Below are positions 16,684 to 25,734 of a DNA stretch of 64,000 nt, piece by piece; positions within the stretch are counted from its first letter, which is position 1, and each line of letters begins with the position of its first letter. The translations under genes and the position numbers were made by a program. The stretch comes from Agrobacterium vaccinii (GTDB lineage Bacteria > Pseudomonadota > Alphaproteobacteria > Rhizobiales > Rhizobiaceae). The notes under the pieces are model-generated. The model made no database searches and was not told the DNA's origin. It saw only the letters and a list, made by a program, of their open reading frames with translations. Location: contig NZ_CP054151.1 of assembly GCF_021310995.1 (NCBI RefSeq), positions 1,033,501 to 1,097,500 on the forward strand. The letters run 5' to 3'.

Positions 16684-17913
16684 ATGCCTATGAAATATCT
16701 TGCGATCGCCGTGCTTGCGCTGGCGACGACGGCAGCGCCTTGTCTGGCGGCTGACACCAATATGAAGAATCTTGACTTCGATCTGTCGAAGGTCACGCGC
16801 GAAAATTTCTATGACATCGTCGTTCCCGCTGCCAAAGCCGAGGGCTCTGTGACGATGTATAATTTCGCCGGTAGTTTTGCCGATACCTGGAAGGAATTGA
16901 TTACCAGCTTCGAAGCCAAATACGGCATCAAGGTCTCCTATAGCGACGTAAACGGCGATCAGGCGAACCAGCAGCTGATTGCCGTCCATGCAGCGGGCCA
17001 GGATTCGCCGGTGGATGCGTATTTCGCCGGTGGCGGTGAGTACCCGCTTCTGTCTTCCAAAGGTGTCGTGGGCAAGATTGCATTGACGGACATCCTGCCC
17101 AACATGGCCAATTACGATCCGGTTCTGGCAAAAAACCTGTTTGGCAAGGACCATGGCGGCACCTATCCGCTGGTGCACATGAACCAGACGGCGATCGGTT
17201 ATGACTCGGCTTTCGTGAAACCCGAAGACCTGCCGAAAAGCTTTGAAGAGTTGCTCACTTGGGCGGAAAAGAACCCCAAGCGCCTCGGCGTCACTCTTCC
17301 GGCCAAAGGCGGTTCCGGCAGCGGTTTCATCTACTCGGTCGCGCTCAACTATCTGACCGGCGACTGCCGCACGCAGCTGACGGATTACAGCAAGACGCTG
17401 CAGGAGGCCGAAGACTGGGCGATGACGTCCGAATGCCTGAACCCGGTTTGGGACTACTATAAGCGCTTGCTGCCCGTTGCCGAATTGACCAACGGCAATG
17501 CCGACACGTTGAACCTCATCAACAACCAGCAGCTCTATATCGGCACGGTCTGGGAAGATCAGGTCATGACATTTCTTGGTAACAAGCAACTGCCCGAAAG
17601 CTTTCGTCTGACGCTGTTGGAAAAGGGTCAGATCGGCTCCGGCGATGCCATGTTCGTGCCTGCCAACGCCAAACACGTGGCCGCTGCCCTGCTTCTGATC
17701 GACATGGCGATGAGCAAGGAGTTCCAGACATGGAAGCTGGAACACAAGGCCTCGCGATCACCGCGTCTCGACGTCACCAATGACATGATGCCGAAGGATG
17801 CGCAGGTGCACGTCCTGCCCAAGGAGGTTTATCCGCGCCTCTCGGTTCCCGCCTTCTGGGACATGGCCAAGGCGCTGGGCGAAGCGCTGGATGAAAAGGT
17901 GCTCAACCAGTAG
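16684..17913 (+). CDS. ABC transporter extracellular solute-binding protein
   Basis: The ATG at 16684 follows CAGGAGGAG. The 409-residue protein has a signal peptide ending near CLAAD (about residue 23). The mature part has the iron/spermidine-type bilobal fold opening (SVTMYNFAGSFADTWKELI, then FEAKYGIKVSYSDVNGDQANQQLIA) and a hinge region AIGYDSAFVKPEDLPKSFEELL. It belongs with the PotD/FbpA-like receptors rather than the peptide-binding class. It heads an operon of ATPase, two permeases, GDPD phosphodiesterase and phosphatase, so the likely ligand is a phosphodiester or related sugar phosphate. Confidence 0.88.
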   Translation: MPMKYLAIAVLALATTAAPCLAADTNMKNLDFDLSKVTRENFYDIVVPAAKAEGSVTMYNFAGSFADTWKELITSFEAKYGIKVSYSDVNGDQANQQLIAVHAAGQDSPVDAYFAGGGEYPLLSSKGVVGKIALTDILPNMANYDPVLAKNLFGKDHGGTYPLVHMNQTAIGYDSAFVKPEDLPKSFEELLTWAEKNPKRLGVTLPAKGGSGSGFIYSVALNYLTGDCRTQLTDYSKTLQEAEDWAMTSECLNPVWDYYKRLLPVAELTNGNADTLNLINNQQLYIGTVWEDQVMTFLGNKQLPESFRLTLLEKGQIGSGDAMFVPANAKHVAAALLLIDMAMSKEFQTWKLEHKASRSPRLDVTNDMMPKDAQVHVLPKEVYPRLSVPAFWDMAKALGEALDEKVLNQ

Positions 17914-17930
17914 CGCTCAATCCCGCATGG

Positions 17931-17948
17931 GCCGGGCCTGGTCCCGGC
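17931..17948 (+). promoter_or_regulatory. Intercistronic hairpin after the binding-protein gene
   Basis: GCCGGG (17931-17936) and CCCGGC (17943-17948) pair around CCTGGT. A GC-rich hairpin without a T-run just after a receptor gene typically stabilises the upstream mRNA or lowers downstream expression. That role is inference. Confidence 0.4.
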
Positions 17949-17975
17949 TTGTCGCACCCGCCAAGGAAGATCGTC

Positions 17976-19019
17976 ATGAGTGAACTCGACATCAACAACA
18001 TCACCAAGGACTATGGCGCAAGCCGTGCGCTCCACCCCGTGTCGATCAGCGTGGAGCGCGGCGAATTCGTCACGATCCTCGGCCCCTCCGGCTGCGGAAA
18101 ATCAACGCTTCTGCGTATCCTCATGGGGATCAGCGAACCATCTGGCGGTGAAATCTGGCTGGGTGGCAAACGCATCGATCAGGCGCCGCCCGAAGCGCGC
18201 GATATCGCCATGGTCTTCCAGTCCTATGCGCTTTTTCCGCACATGTCGGTCGCCAAAAATCTCGGATTTGGTCTGCGCATGAAGAAAGTGCCCAGGGACG
18301 AACGTACCCGCCGCATCGCCCATGCGCTGGACATCTGCAATCTGACGGCTCTCGTGGACCGCATGCCGCGGCAACTGTCAGGCGGTCAGCAGCAGCGCGT
18401 GGCGCTGGCGCGCGCCATCGTCATGCAGCCCAGCCTGCTGCTGTTCGACGAGCCTCTGTCGAACCTCGACGCCAAGCTGCGCGATACATTGCGCCACGAG
18501 CTGACCGAACTGCACAAAAGAATAGGCGCCACCAGCATTTACGTGACGCATGATCAAGCCGAAGCCATGGCTATGTCGGATCGGATCGTCGTGATGAATG
18601 CAGGTCATGTGGTGGAGATTGGCACCCCGCCCGAGCTTTACCGTGCGCCCAAACACGCCTTCACGGCGGGTTTTCTGGGACAGACCAACCTGCTCCCCGT
18701 CACGACTGATGGCACCGAGGAGGCGCGTTTGCCCTGGGGTCAGCTTGTCACTCTGGACGGACGGGCAGCAGGTCCGGCGCAAATCTCCGTGCGACCGGAA
18801 AACATCGTCATCGCTGCCGATACCAACGGTGCGGGCACGGTGTCTGCCGTTTCGTTCATGGGGCCGAATGCGCTCTACACTGTCGAAATCGGCAATGAAC
18901 AGATACGCATCAACCAGTCTGGTGCCGTATGCCTGATTGATGTCGGAAGCCGCGTATCGGTGCAATTTCCGGGTCTGGTCCATCTTCTCGATGACCAACC
19001 GGTGAAGGAGGCTGCATGA
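17976..19019 (+). CDS. ABC transporter ATP-binding protein (PotA/UgpC type)
   Basis: The ATG at 17976 follows AAGGAAG. The 347-residue ATPase has Walker A GPSGCGKST (about residues 37-45), the Q-loop in VFQSYALFPHMSV, the signature LSGGQQQRV (about 133-141), Walker B LLLFDEP and the switch His in YVTHDQAEAM. A C-terminal TOBE-like regulatory region (about 240-345) includes ISVRPENIVIA. It powers the adjacent permease pair. Its stop overlaps the next start (ATGA). Confidence 0.93.
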   Translation: MSELDINNITKDYGASRALHPVSISVERGEFVTILGPSGCGKSTLLRILMGISEPSGGEIWLGGKRIDQAPPEARDIAMVFQSYALFPHMSVAKNLGFGLRMKKVPRDERTRRIAHALDICNLTALVDRMPRQLSGGQQQRVALARAIVMQPSLLLFDEPLSNLDAKLRDTLRHELTELHKRIGATSIYVTHDQAEAMAMSDRIVVMNAGHVVEIGTPPELYRAPKHAFTAGFLGQTNLLPVTTDGTEEARLPWGQLVTLDGRAAGPAQISVRPENIVIAADTNGAGTVSAVSFMGPNALYTVEIGNEQIRINQSGAVCLIDVGSRVSVQFPGLVHLLDDQPVKEAA

Positions 19020-19873
19020 TGCGCAGTCTTCTTCGCGACCGGCGCGTTCAGCTGCTTGTCTTGCTGGCACCCGGCGTCGGCTATCTCCTCGTTTTTTTCG
19101 GCAGCCCGCTTCTATCGGCGCTGATCGGCAGCTTCCGCCTTGAGGATGGCAGTTTCACCCTGTCTCTTTACGAGCGGATTTTCACCCGTCCTTCGATGAT
19201 CCGCGGCCTGACGACCTCGATCTACTACGGGGTCATGCCGGTCATCGTTTCGCTTGCGGTTTCGGTGCCTCTGGCGCTTCTGATCCGCAAAAGCTTCTTT
19301 GGTCGAAAGCTGTTCAGCGGACTTTACAAGCTGCCCATGGCGGTGCCGGGCATCATCGTCGGCCTGATGGTCATCGTCGTTTTCGAACGCGGTGGATTTA
19401 TGGACCGGCTGTTTGCGCCGCTGGGAATTGCATTACCGAAGCTCGTGCGTGATGACTGGGGCATCGGCGTCATCATCGCCAGCGTCTGGAAGCAGATCCC
19501 GTTCATGACGCTGATCATCACCAGCGCCTTTGCCGCCATTCCCGAAGATATCCGCTATGCGTCCCGCACGCTTGGTGCATCGCGGCTGAAGACCTTTCTG
19601 TTCGTGGAGGTGCCGCTGGCCATGCCCGGTATCACCGCCGCCATTCTTCTCACCTTCATCGGTTCCATGGGCTCTTATGCCATCCCGGATATTGTCGGCC
19701 CGCCGACGGCCCGTCCGCTGTCCGTTCTCATGGTGCAGGAGTTCAAACAGGGCCGGTTCAATCAGGTCTACGCGATTGGCATGGTGTTGAGCGCTTTCGC
19801 CATTCTGGTCCTCATTGCCTATTACACGCTGACATCCCGCATCGGTGTTGGCCAGAACCGGGGAGACACGTAA
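19016..19873 (+). CDS. ABC transporter permease (PotB-like)
   Basis: A 285-residue inner-membrane permease with six predicted segments. The coupling loop is EDIRYASRTLGASRLKTFLFVEVPLAMPGI (about residues 180-209), containing the EAA-type motif. It overlaps the ATPase gene by ATGA and ends directly at the next permease start. With its partner it forms the heterodimeric channel of this importer. Confidence 0.92.
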   Translation: MMRSLLRDRRVQLLVLLAPGVGYLLVFFGSPLLSALIGSFRLEDGSFTLSLYERIFTRPSMIRGLTTSIYYGVMPVIVSLAVSVPLALLIRKSFFGRKLFSGLYKLPMAVPGIIVGLMVIVVFERGGFMDRLFAPLGIALPKLVRDDWGIGVIIASVWKQIPFMTLIITSAFAAIPEDIRYASRTLGASRLKTFLFVEVPLAMPGITAAILLTFIGSMGSYAIPDIVGPPTARPLSVLMVQEFKQGRFNQVYAIGMVLSAFAILVLIAYYTLTSRIGVGQNRGDT

Positions 19874-20737
19874 ATGGCCGCCGTCATCACCGAAACCCAG
19901 GGTCTTCCCCGTCGCCGCACCTTCCTCCCGCAAGACCGCATTTTTGTTTCGATCGGGCTCTACACGGCGCTGGGCCTTGCCATTCTGGTGCCGCTTGCCC
20001 TGATGTTCCTGTGGAGCGTGGCCGATGGCTGGGCTCCGCCGCTGGTCGTGCCAAAGGACTATACGACAGCGCGTTGGGCCAGCATTCTGGGCGATAGCGG
20101 CCTGATCCGCGCTGCCTTCAACAGCATTGTCATCGCCTTTGTGGTCACCTTTGCAACGGCTGCGATTGCCCTGCCCACAGCCTGGGCCATGGCTCGGTTT
20201 CCATTCCGGCTGAAGCGGGTGGTGGAAATCTTCATCCTCGCGCCGATCATCATTCCGGGCATTGTGGTTGCCGTGGGCATCGGGCAGGTTTTCATGGTCA
20301 TGGGTCTTGCCTATTCGGTTCCCGGCGTCATCCTCGTTCAGATCGTCGGCACCTTGCCGTTGATGATCCGGCTGATGACAGCGGCGCTGGAAACCATTCC
20401 CGACGACCTCATCCATGCTGCGCGTTCGCTGGGTGCGGGCACGTTCGGCATCGTCTTCCACATCATTCTGCCGCTTGCCGTGCCGGTGCTGCTGGCGGGT
20501 GGCCTGATGTCGTTCATCGGCAGCTTCGAGGAATTCGACAAGTCCTTCATCGTCGGCGCACCGGTCGTTGAAACCTTGCCGATCAAGCTCTACATGTTTC
20601 TCGACCCCTATTCGATGCAGCTGCCGCTGGCCTCCATCGTCTCCTTCATCCTGCTTCTCCCCGCCCTTGTCGTCTTCATCATCGCTGGTCGCATTCTGCG
20701 CGACGACCTGATGGCGGCAGGCATGGGGAAACTCTGA
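19874..20737 (+). CDS. ABC transporter permease (PotC-like)
   Basis: A 287-residue inner-membrane permease. A basic N-terminus (LPRRRTF) precedes membrane segment one at about residues 30-52. The coupling loop is DDLIHAARSLGAGTFGIVFHIILPLAVPVL (about 176-205). Its start immediately follows the preceding stop, so the two channel subunits are translated together. No features separate it from the usual PotC/FbpB-type subunits. Confidence 0.92.
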   Translation: MAAVITETQGLPRRRTFLPQDRIFVSIGLYTALGLAILVPLALMFLWSVADGWAPPLVVPKDYTTARWASILGDSGLIRAAFNSIVIAFVVTFATAAIALPTAWAMARFPFRLKRVVEIFILAPIIIPGIVVAVGIGQVFMVMGLAYSVPGVILVQIVGTLPLMIRLMTAALETIPDDLIHAARSLGAGTFGIVFHIILPLAVPVLLAGGLMSFIGSFEEFDKSFIVGAPVVETLPIKLYMFLDPYSMQLPLASIVSFILLLPALVVFIIAGRILRDDLMAAGMGKL

Positions 20738-20785
20738 ACAATCCTTGCGTCCAACTCCCAAACGAAACATCCGAAAGTCAAAACC

Positions 20786-21670
20786 ATGTCTCAAACACGT
20801 CCCGCCTCCTTTCCAGCCAGCAACGTCTGCGACGTCCGGGCTCTATCCTCGCGAAGCAACCCGGCCATCCTGACGATCGCCCATCGCGGGTGCTGGAAAA
20901 CCACGGCGGAGAACTCTTTGGCGTCGGTGCGCGCGGCTGTTGCGGCGGGTGTCGAGATGATCGAGATCGATACGCAGTCCACGGCGGATGGTAGACTTGT
21001 CGTCATTCACGACGAGACGCTCGACCGCACGACGACGGGAACGGGAACGGTCAGCGCGTTGTCGTTCGATATCGTTAGGGCGGCGAAGCTGCGGGCAGGG
21101 GCTGGCGGCAAGGATGCAGCCATTACCGACGAGTGCGTGCCGACACTGGAGGAGTTGCTGGAAGAAATCCGCGGCAAGATCACCGTCAACATCGACACCA
21201 AATTCACGCGCGATCTGCCGCAGGTGATGGAGACGGTGCTGAAGCTCGGTATTCAGGATCAGGTGCTGGTCAAAACCGACATCGATCCGCAAGCTGCACA
21301 TTTCGATATTCTCGATGCAGACTGGTTCGGCAAGATACCGCATATGCCGATGTTCGACGTGCGACCCGGCCACTTTGTTGACGATCTGCGCAAGATCGAG
21401 GCGCTGCGTGCGCCGATGATCGAAGTGAAGTTCTCCGACATCGCCGATCTCGCCGCAGGCCGCGAAGAACTGGAGCGTCAGAATATCCGTCTCTGGATCA
21501 ACACGCTCGACGTTTCCTATTGCCTCGATTTCAACGATACCCGCGCGCTCGCCGATCCAGATGATGTGTGGGCCCCACTTGTGCAGGCAGCCGTGGGTGC
21601 CATACAGACTGACGAAGTGGATGCTTTCAAAAACTGGCTGCACATTAGCGGCCATCATGGTGGTAAGTGA
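20786..21670 (+). CDS. Glycerophosphodiester phosphodiesterase family protein
   Basis: A 294-residue GDPD-fold enzyme. The motifs are AHRG (about residues 32-35), EN (42-43), the metal-binding EIDTQ (60-64) and VIHDETLDRTT (73-83), which carries the second catalytic His. There is no signal peptide, so it acts in the cytoplasm on imported substrate, releasing a phosphomonoester and an alcohol. It stands 48 bp after the transporter and overlaps the phosphatase gene. The family includes agrocinopine phosphodiesterase, and the substrate here may be a sugar phosphodiester or a glycerophosphodiester. Confidence 0.9.
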   Translation: MSQTRPASFPASNVCDVRALSSRSNPAILTIAHRGCWKTTAENSLASVRAAVAAGVEMIEIDTQSTADGRLVVIHDETLDRTTTGTGTVSALSFDIVRAAKLRAGAGGKDAAITDECVPTLEELLEEIRGKITVNIDTKFTRDLPQVMETVLKLGIQDQVLVKTDIDPQAAHFDILDADWFGKIPHMPMFDVRPGHFVDDLRKIEALRAPMIEVKFSDIADLAAGREELERQNIRLWINTLDVSYCLDFNDTRALADPDDVWAPLVQAAVGAIQTDEVDAFKNWLHISGHHGGK

Positions 21671-22461
21671 TGAATGCGATGAACAAACGTCTCGAGCACG
21701 CCGTCCTCGTCATGGAGGAGGCTGTGGAACTCGCTTTGCAATTTTTTGAAGCGCGCAGCACCATTGCGACGAGGACGAAAGGCTTTCAGGATTTCGTGTC
21801 TGAAGCCGATACCAGCGTCGAAAGGCTCGTGCGGGACAGGCTGGCCACTGCATTTCCGGGAGAAACCGTTCTGGGTGAGGAAATGGGTGGCGTCGCTGAC
21901 GATGCCTACTGGATCATCGATCCCATCGACGGCACGGCGAACTTCCTGCGTGGCTCGCCGCTCTGGGGCATTTCGCTCGGTTTTGTGCGCAATGGTCGCC
22001 CGGAAATCGGTATCGTCGCTGTCCCTGTTTTAGGGGAGATTTACTCCGCTGCCGATGGCACTGGCCTGCGCGTGAATGGCAAGCCACGTCCGCGAGATGT
22101 CCCGTTCGAGGATGTCCAAGTCATGTCGCTGGGCGACAGTGCGGCGGCCGACGCTGAGGAGGTGGCGGCGCTGAATGTCGGTCTTCGCCATGCGGGCTGG
22201 GTGGTGGAATCGATCCGCTCTACATCCATCGGGCTCGCCTTCGCAGCACGCGGTATTTTCGATGGGCACCTTCAGAAGTTGACCACCATGTGGGATATCG
22301 CAGGTGGAGCTGTTCTTGCGCGCGAAGCCGGCCTCGACGTTCGGATTGGCGTCCGAGCCGGATCTGGCGTCCCCTGGATGGCAGCCGGAACGCCTAAACT
22401 ATTGACTGCGGCTGCCGAATTATGGCCGGAAATCAAAAACCTTAATACCGAAACTCGATAA
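21670..22461 (+). CDS. Inositol-monophosphatase-family phosphatase
   Basis: The ATG at 21670 overlaps the preceding TGA. The 263-residue protein has all metal-binding elements of the family: GEEMGG (about residues 69-74), WIIDPIDGTANF (81-92) and MWDIAGGA (207-214). It should hydrolyse the phosphomonoester made by the GDPD enzyme upstream. Inositol phosphate, a sugar phosphate or 3'-phosphoadenosine phosphate are all known substrates of the fold. The pairing with a GDPD enzyme and an importer favours a sugar or polyol phosphate. Confidence 0.9.
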   Translation: MNAMNKRLEHAVLVMEEAVELALQFFEARSTIATRTKGFQDFVSEADTSVERLVRDRLATAFPGETVLGEEMGGVADDAYWIIDPIDGTANFLRGSPLWGISLGFVRNGRPEIGIVAVPVLGEIYSAADGTGLRVNGKPRPRDVPFEDVQVMSLGDSAAADAEEVAALNVGLRHAGWVVESIRSTSIGLAFAARGIFDGHLQKLTTMWDIAGGAVLAREAGLDVRIGVRAGSGVPWMAAGTPKLLTAAAELWPEIKNLNTETR

Positions 22462-22595
22462 ATCGGGGAACGGGTTTTTTGCGTCGAAAGTTCGATTCCT
22501 ATCAAGGCGATAGTTAGGTCTGGCTGCCTTGGTACACCCGTCGCTGTCCACCCAGTCGCGAAATTCCACGCACGCAAACGCTCTGTTTCTCCGTA

Positions 22596-23534
22596 CTACT
22601 GTACTCGATATTCGCGTGGCGTGACGCCAAACTGGTTTCGGAATGACCGGCTGAAATGCGAAAGGTCATTGAAACCCCATCGAAAAGCGATCTCTCCGAC
22701 AGGAGTATTGCCTTTGGCGCGCAGATCATCCGCGCATTTTTGCAAACGTTGCCGAAGCAGGAGTTTGCTGAATGTCTCACCGCTGTCTTCTAATAGGCGG
22801 TGAACATAGCGGACCGAAATGCGAAAGTGGTCGGCTGCTTTGGCCGGTGTCAGCGCTGGGTCTGCCGCATGTGAACTGATGTAATTCATCAGGGAAAAGG
22901 CAAGTTGATTGCGTAATGTTGTGCGGGCGCGGTCTACCTCGCGATTGGATAGGCCGACAGCAATCGCGACCAGCTCTACAAGATGGTTGGTGATGGATGA
23001 CGACGTTGTAGCGTGGAGATGCTCTGCATTCAGCGCAATTGATGAAAGGTAGTCCGCGGCAAGGGACGCAATCGGATCACTGCTGCTTATTTTTGTGGCC
23101 ATCTGTCTGTTGGGTTGCTTCAGAAGAGGCTCCAGAATTGATTTGGGAATGCGGAACGAATGTTGTGTCCAAATGTCGCTGCAGTAATCGTTGAGATAAG
23201 GTTCGGTTGAATCGACAATCGAAAAATCGCCTCGCTGCAAGAGTGCTTCTCGGCCGTTCTGCATCATCAGGCAGTGGCCTTCCACCTGTAGATTGAGGAA
23301 GTACACCTGCTCGGGCATCCGGCTGATTTCCTGTCGGCGGCGATGAATTTTTTGTCTGCTCGACGAAATTGTCGTGACGTTGATAGAGTTTAGCAGGTTG
23401 GCACGAACATGCCCGAAAAACGGCGCATCGCCTTCGGTAGTCGAGTTCAAAGCAACGTATTCCTGACAGAGCACTTCTTTCCAGAACGGAAAACGGTCCT
23501 TCTGCGGCAATTCGGTTGCGTTCCAAACCGTCAT
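22596..23534 (-). CDS. AraC-family transcriptional regulator
   Basis: I place the start at 23534 because GGAGG lies eight bases upstream; the frame is open to 23612. The 312-residue protein has an AraC-binding-like N-terminal domain (about residues 1-180; MPEQVYFLNLQVEGHCLMMQNGR) and a C-terminal double helix-turn-helix. The latter runs from ALTPAKAADHFRISVRYVHRLLED to PVGEIAFRWGFNDLSHFSRSFRNQFGVTPREYR. It is divergent from the flavin monooxygenase genes, which it probably activates. Two direct repeats 21 bp apart lie in the shared gap. Confidence 0.9.
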   Translation of the reverse strand: MTVWNATELPQKDRFPFWKEVLCQEYVALNSTTEGDAPFFGHVRANLLNSINVTTISSSRQKIHRRRQEISRMPEQVYFLNLQVEGHCLMMQNGREALLQRGDFSIVDSTEPYLNDYCSDIWTQHSFRIPKSILEPLLKQPNRQMATKISSSDPIASLAADYLSSIALNAEHLHATTSSSITNHLVELVAIAVGLSNREVDRARTTLRNQLAFSLMNYISSHAADPALTPAKAADHFRISVRYVHRLLEDSGETFSKLLLRQRLQKCADDLRAKGNTPVGEIAFRWGFNDLSHFSRSFRNQFGVTPREYRVQ

Positions 23535-23678
23535 TTCCAGTGCCTCCGTCAGCGACATTGTCGAGGCGGCGAAGCAATAAACATGCCAGGCTTTGATTAT
23601 CTGCTTCCACACCTCATATGGCCTCGGGCGTTCTGCGCGAGGCGGTTATCATGAGAAGGATGACTTTGTGGGCACTGT

Positions 23679-23710
23679 CACGGTGAGCACAAAAACTGTT
23701 CACTGTGAGC
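23679..23710 (+). promoter_or_regulatory. Direct repeats, likely AraC-family operator
   Basis: TCACGGTGAGC (23679-23689) and TCACTGTGAGC (23700-23710) differ in one base and start exactly 21 bp apart, two helical turns. That is the classic geometry of AraC-type half-sites. They lie between the AraC gene and the monooxygenase gene, ending 64 bp before the latter's ATG. Confidence 0.65.
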
Positions 23711-23774
23711 CAAGACGCATATTGCGCTGCGGCATACGCTTGTTTCCGGGAACAAACAACAAACAGGAGCAGCT

Positions 23775-25160
23775 ATGCGAAAGCGTCTGATTTTCAATTG
23801 CTTTACCATGGATGTGCCATCGCACATCTACCACGGAACGTGGCGGCATCCGAGAAACGAACTCGCCAATTTCAATGATTTCGCGACATGGGCCAATCTG
23901 GTCAAGAAACTTGAACAAGGTAAATTCGACGCGATCTTCTTCGCCGACATCCTTGGTATCGATCCGGCTTATGACGGCAAGTGGGACGCCTATTTCCAGC
24001 AGGGGCTTCATATGCCTTGCAACGATACGTTCACGCTGTGCGCAGCCCTGGCGGGCGTGACGAAGGATCTGGGGCTTGTTTTCACCAGTTCACTTCTGTC
24101 CGAACATCCGTTCGCGTTTGCCAAGAAGGCGTCAACACTGGATCATATCAGTGGCGGGCGTATCGGCTGGAACATTGTTACAAGCGTCACCGACAACGCG
24201 GCGCGCAATTTCGGCCATGACAAGATCGTTCCGCACGATCAGCGTTATGACTGGGCTGACGAATATATGGACGTGCTCTACAAGCTTTGGGAGGGATCCT
24301 GGGACGAGGGCGCACTGATTGCCGATCGGGAAAGCGGCGTTTTCAGCGACCACACGAAAGTTCATCGGATCAGCCATGAAGGCGAGCGTTACAAGGTCCA
24401 GGGGCCGCATTTGGTCAGTCCGTCGCCGCAGCGCACGCCGATGTTGTATCAGGCAGGTGCCTCAAAACGTGGCAGCCAGTTTGCAGCACAGCATGCCGAG
24501 GGCACATTTGTGCTTTATCCAAATGTAAACGGTGCTCGGATCGGTATCTCCGGCACCAAGCAGGTGGCGGCTCTGGCGGGTCGCGGGCCCGAAGATATCA
24601 AATTCATTCAAGGTCTGTCCTTCGTGGTCGGTAGCACGATGGAGGAAGCCGAACGCAAGGCTAAGGAAATCGACGAATGGGTCAGTTATGAAGGCCTCGC
24701 CGCGCACGTCAGCCGGGACATGGGCGTTGACCTCTCGAACCTTGACCCCGACAAACCCATCGACGAATCCGGGCTGGACGGCCTGCAGGGTTACGCCCGA
24801 ATGATCGAGATGGGCAAGCCGGAGGGCGAGAAGGCGACAGTCAAGGATCTGGCAAATGCCCTGTCTTACAATTGCCGGATCGTGGGAACGCCCGATTCCA
24901 TCGCGGACGAACTGGAGCGTTGGCAGGATGCCGGCGTCGATGGCATCAACATGATTTGCCAACTTCACCCGGAGACGTTTGTCGACTTCATCGACCATGT
25001 CACGCCGGTTCTCCAGCAGCGCGGGCTTGCACAAAGCGAATATGCCGAAGGCACGCTTCGCGACAAGTTGTTCGGTCGTGGATCCCTTCTCCCAGAAAGC
25101 CACCCCGGAGCCTCATTTCGGGGAGCTTTCAGCGGACCAGCACTCGAAGCAGCCGAGTAA
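23775..25160 (+). CDS. Flavin-dependent monooxygenase, NtaA/SnaA/DszA family
   Basis: The 461-residue protein follows an AGGAG. It has the luciferase-like TIM-barrel style of the NtaA/SnaA/SoxA/DszA group: the N-terminal strand LIFNCFTMDVPSHIYHGTW, FDAIFFADILGI, then HISGGRIGWNIVTSVTDNAARNFG (about residues 120-143), the FMN-site signature. It uses reduced FMN and oxygen to cleave carbon-nitrogen or carbon-sulfur bonds in substrates such as aminopolycarboxylates or sulfonates. A flavin reductase gene follows 49 bp downstream, making a two-component system. The exact substrate is not readable. Confidence 0.9.
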   Translation: MRKRLIFNCFTMDVPSHIYHGTWRHPRNELANFNDFATWANLVKKLEQGKFDAIFFADILGIDPAYDGKWDAYFQQGLHMPCNDTFTLCAALAGVTKDLGLVFTSSLLSEHPFAFAKKASTLDHISGGRIGWNIVTSVTDNAARNFGHDKIVPHDQRYDWADEYMDVLYKLWEGSWDEGALIADRESGVFSDHTKVHRISHEGERYKVQGPHLVSPSPQRTPMLYQAGASKRGSQFAAQHAEGTFVLYPNVNGARIGISGTKQVAALAGRGPEDIKFIQGLSFVVGSTMEEAERKAKEIDEWVSYEGLAAHVSRDMGVDLSNLDPDKPIDESGLDGLQGYARMIEMGKPEGEKATVKDLANALSYNCRIVGTPDSIADELERWQDAGVDGINMICQLHPETFVDFIDHVTPVLQQRGLAQSEYAEGTLRDKLFGRGSLLPESHPGASFRGAFSGPALEAAE

Positions 25161-25167
25161 TTCGCAA

Positions 25168-25189
25168 GGACCCGGCTTTGTCCGGGTCC
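25168..25189 (+). terminator. Hairpin between monooxygenase and flavin-reductase genes
   Basis: GGACCCGG (25168-25175) and CCGGGTCC (25182-25189) form a perfect 8-bp stem with a six-base loop, followed by a pyrimidine-rich CTATTCTTTCC. It may be a partial terminator that lowers reductase expression relative to the oxygenase, or an mRNA-stabilising structure. Confidence 0.55.
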
Positions 25190-25209
25190 CTATTCTTTCC
25201 GATTAATGG

Positions 25210-25734
25210 ATGGCAAAAATGCTTGAGAACACTCAACCGGGCGCGGATACGCGGGATTTCAAAGATGCGATGTCTATGATGGCAGCTGCGGTTCAGGTCG
25301 TAACGACGGACGGTAGCGCAGGGCGTGCCGGCCTGACCGTCACGGCGGCGTGCTCAGTCTGCCAGGAGCCGCCAAGGCTGCTGGTTTGTGTGAACACCAA
25401 TGCCTCTGCCCACCCTGCCGTTATTGAAAACGGTCGGCTTAGCCTGAACATTCTTTCGACTGAGCATGGTGACATCGCTGCGGCATTTGGCGGAAAACTG
25501 CCACCCGAGAAGCGCTTCGAACTAGGAAAGTGGACGTCTGACGAACTGGGGCAGCCCCTGCTTGAGGGGGCATGTGCGCATTTCAGCTGTTCAGTTCATG
25601 AAACGCTTCAATCGGGAACGCACACTATTTTTGTGTGCAACGTTCACTTCGCAACTGGCAACAAAGGCAGCCTCCCTCTGGTTTACTTCGATCGCAATAT
25701 GACCACGCTGCCGCCTACCGAGAGCCGCTCATAG
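25210..25734 (+). CDS. Flavin reductase (NAD(P)H:FMN oxidoreductase), two-component partner
   Basis: A 174-residue protein of the flavin-reductase-like FMN-binding split-barrel family. FKDAMSMMAAAVQVVTTDG (about residues 15-33), AGLTVTAACSVCQEPPRLLVCVN (the N-terminal FMN pocket) and SLNILSTEHGDIAAAFGG are typical. It supplies reduced FMN to the monooxygenase upstream. The spacing and order match NtaA/NtaB-type pairs. An out-of-frame ATG at 25206 overlaps the chosen start and is not used. Confidence 0.9.
   Translation: MAKMLENTQPGADTRDFKDAMSMMAAAVQVVTTDGSAGRAGLTVTAACSVCQEPPRLLVCVNTNASAHPAVIENGRLSLNILSTEHGDIAAAFGGKLPPEKRFELGKWTSDELGQPLLEGACAHFSCSVHETLQSGTHTIFVCNVHFATGNKGSLPLVYFDRNMTTLPPTESRS

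Noticed and set aside
19433..20794. 453-codon minus-strand frame over the PotB/PotC-like permeases
   Set aside because: Very rich in His, Asp, Gln and Arg, as expected for the antisense of membrane-protein genes. The plus-strand genes are certain.
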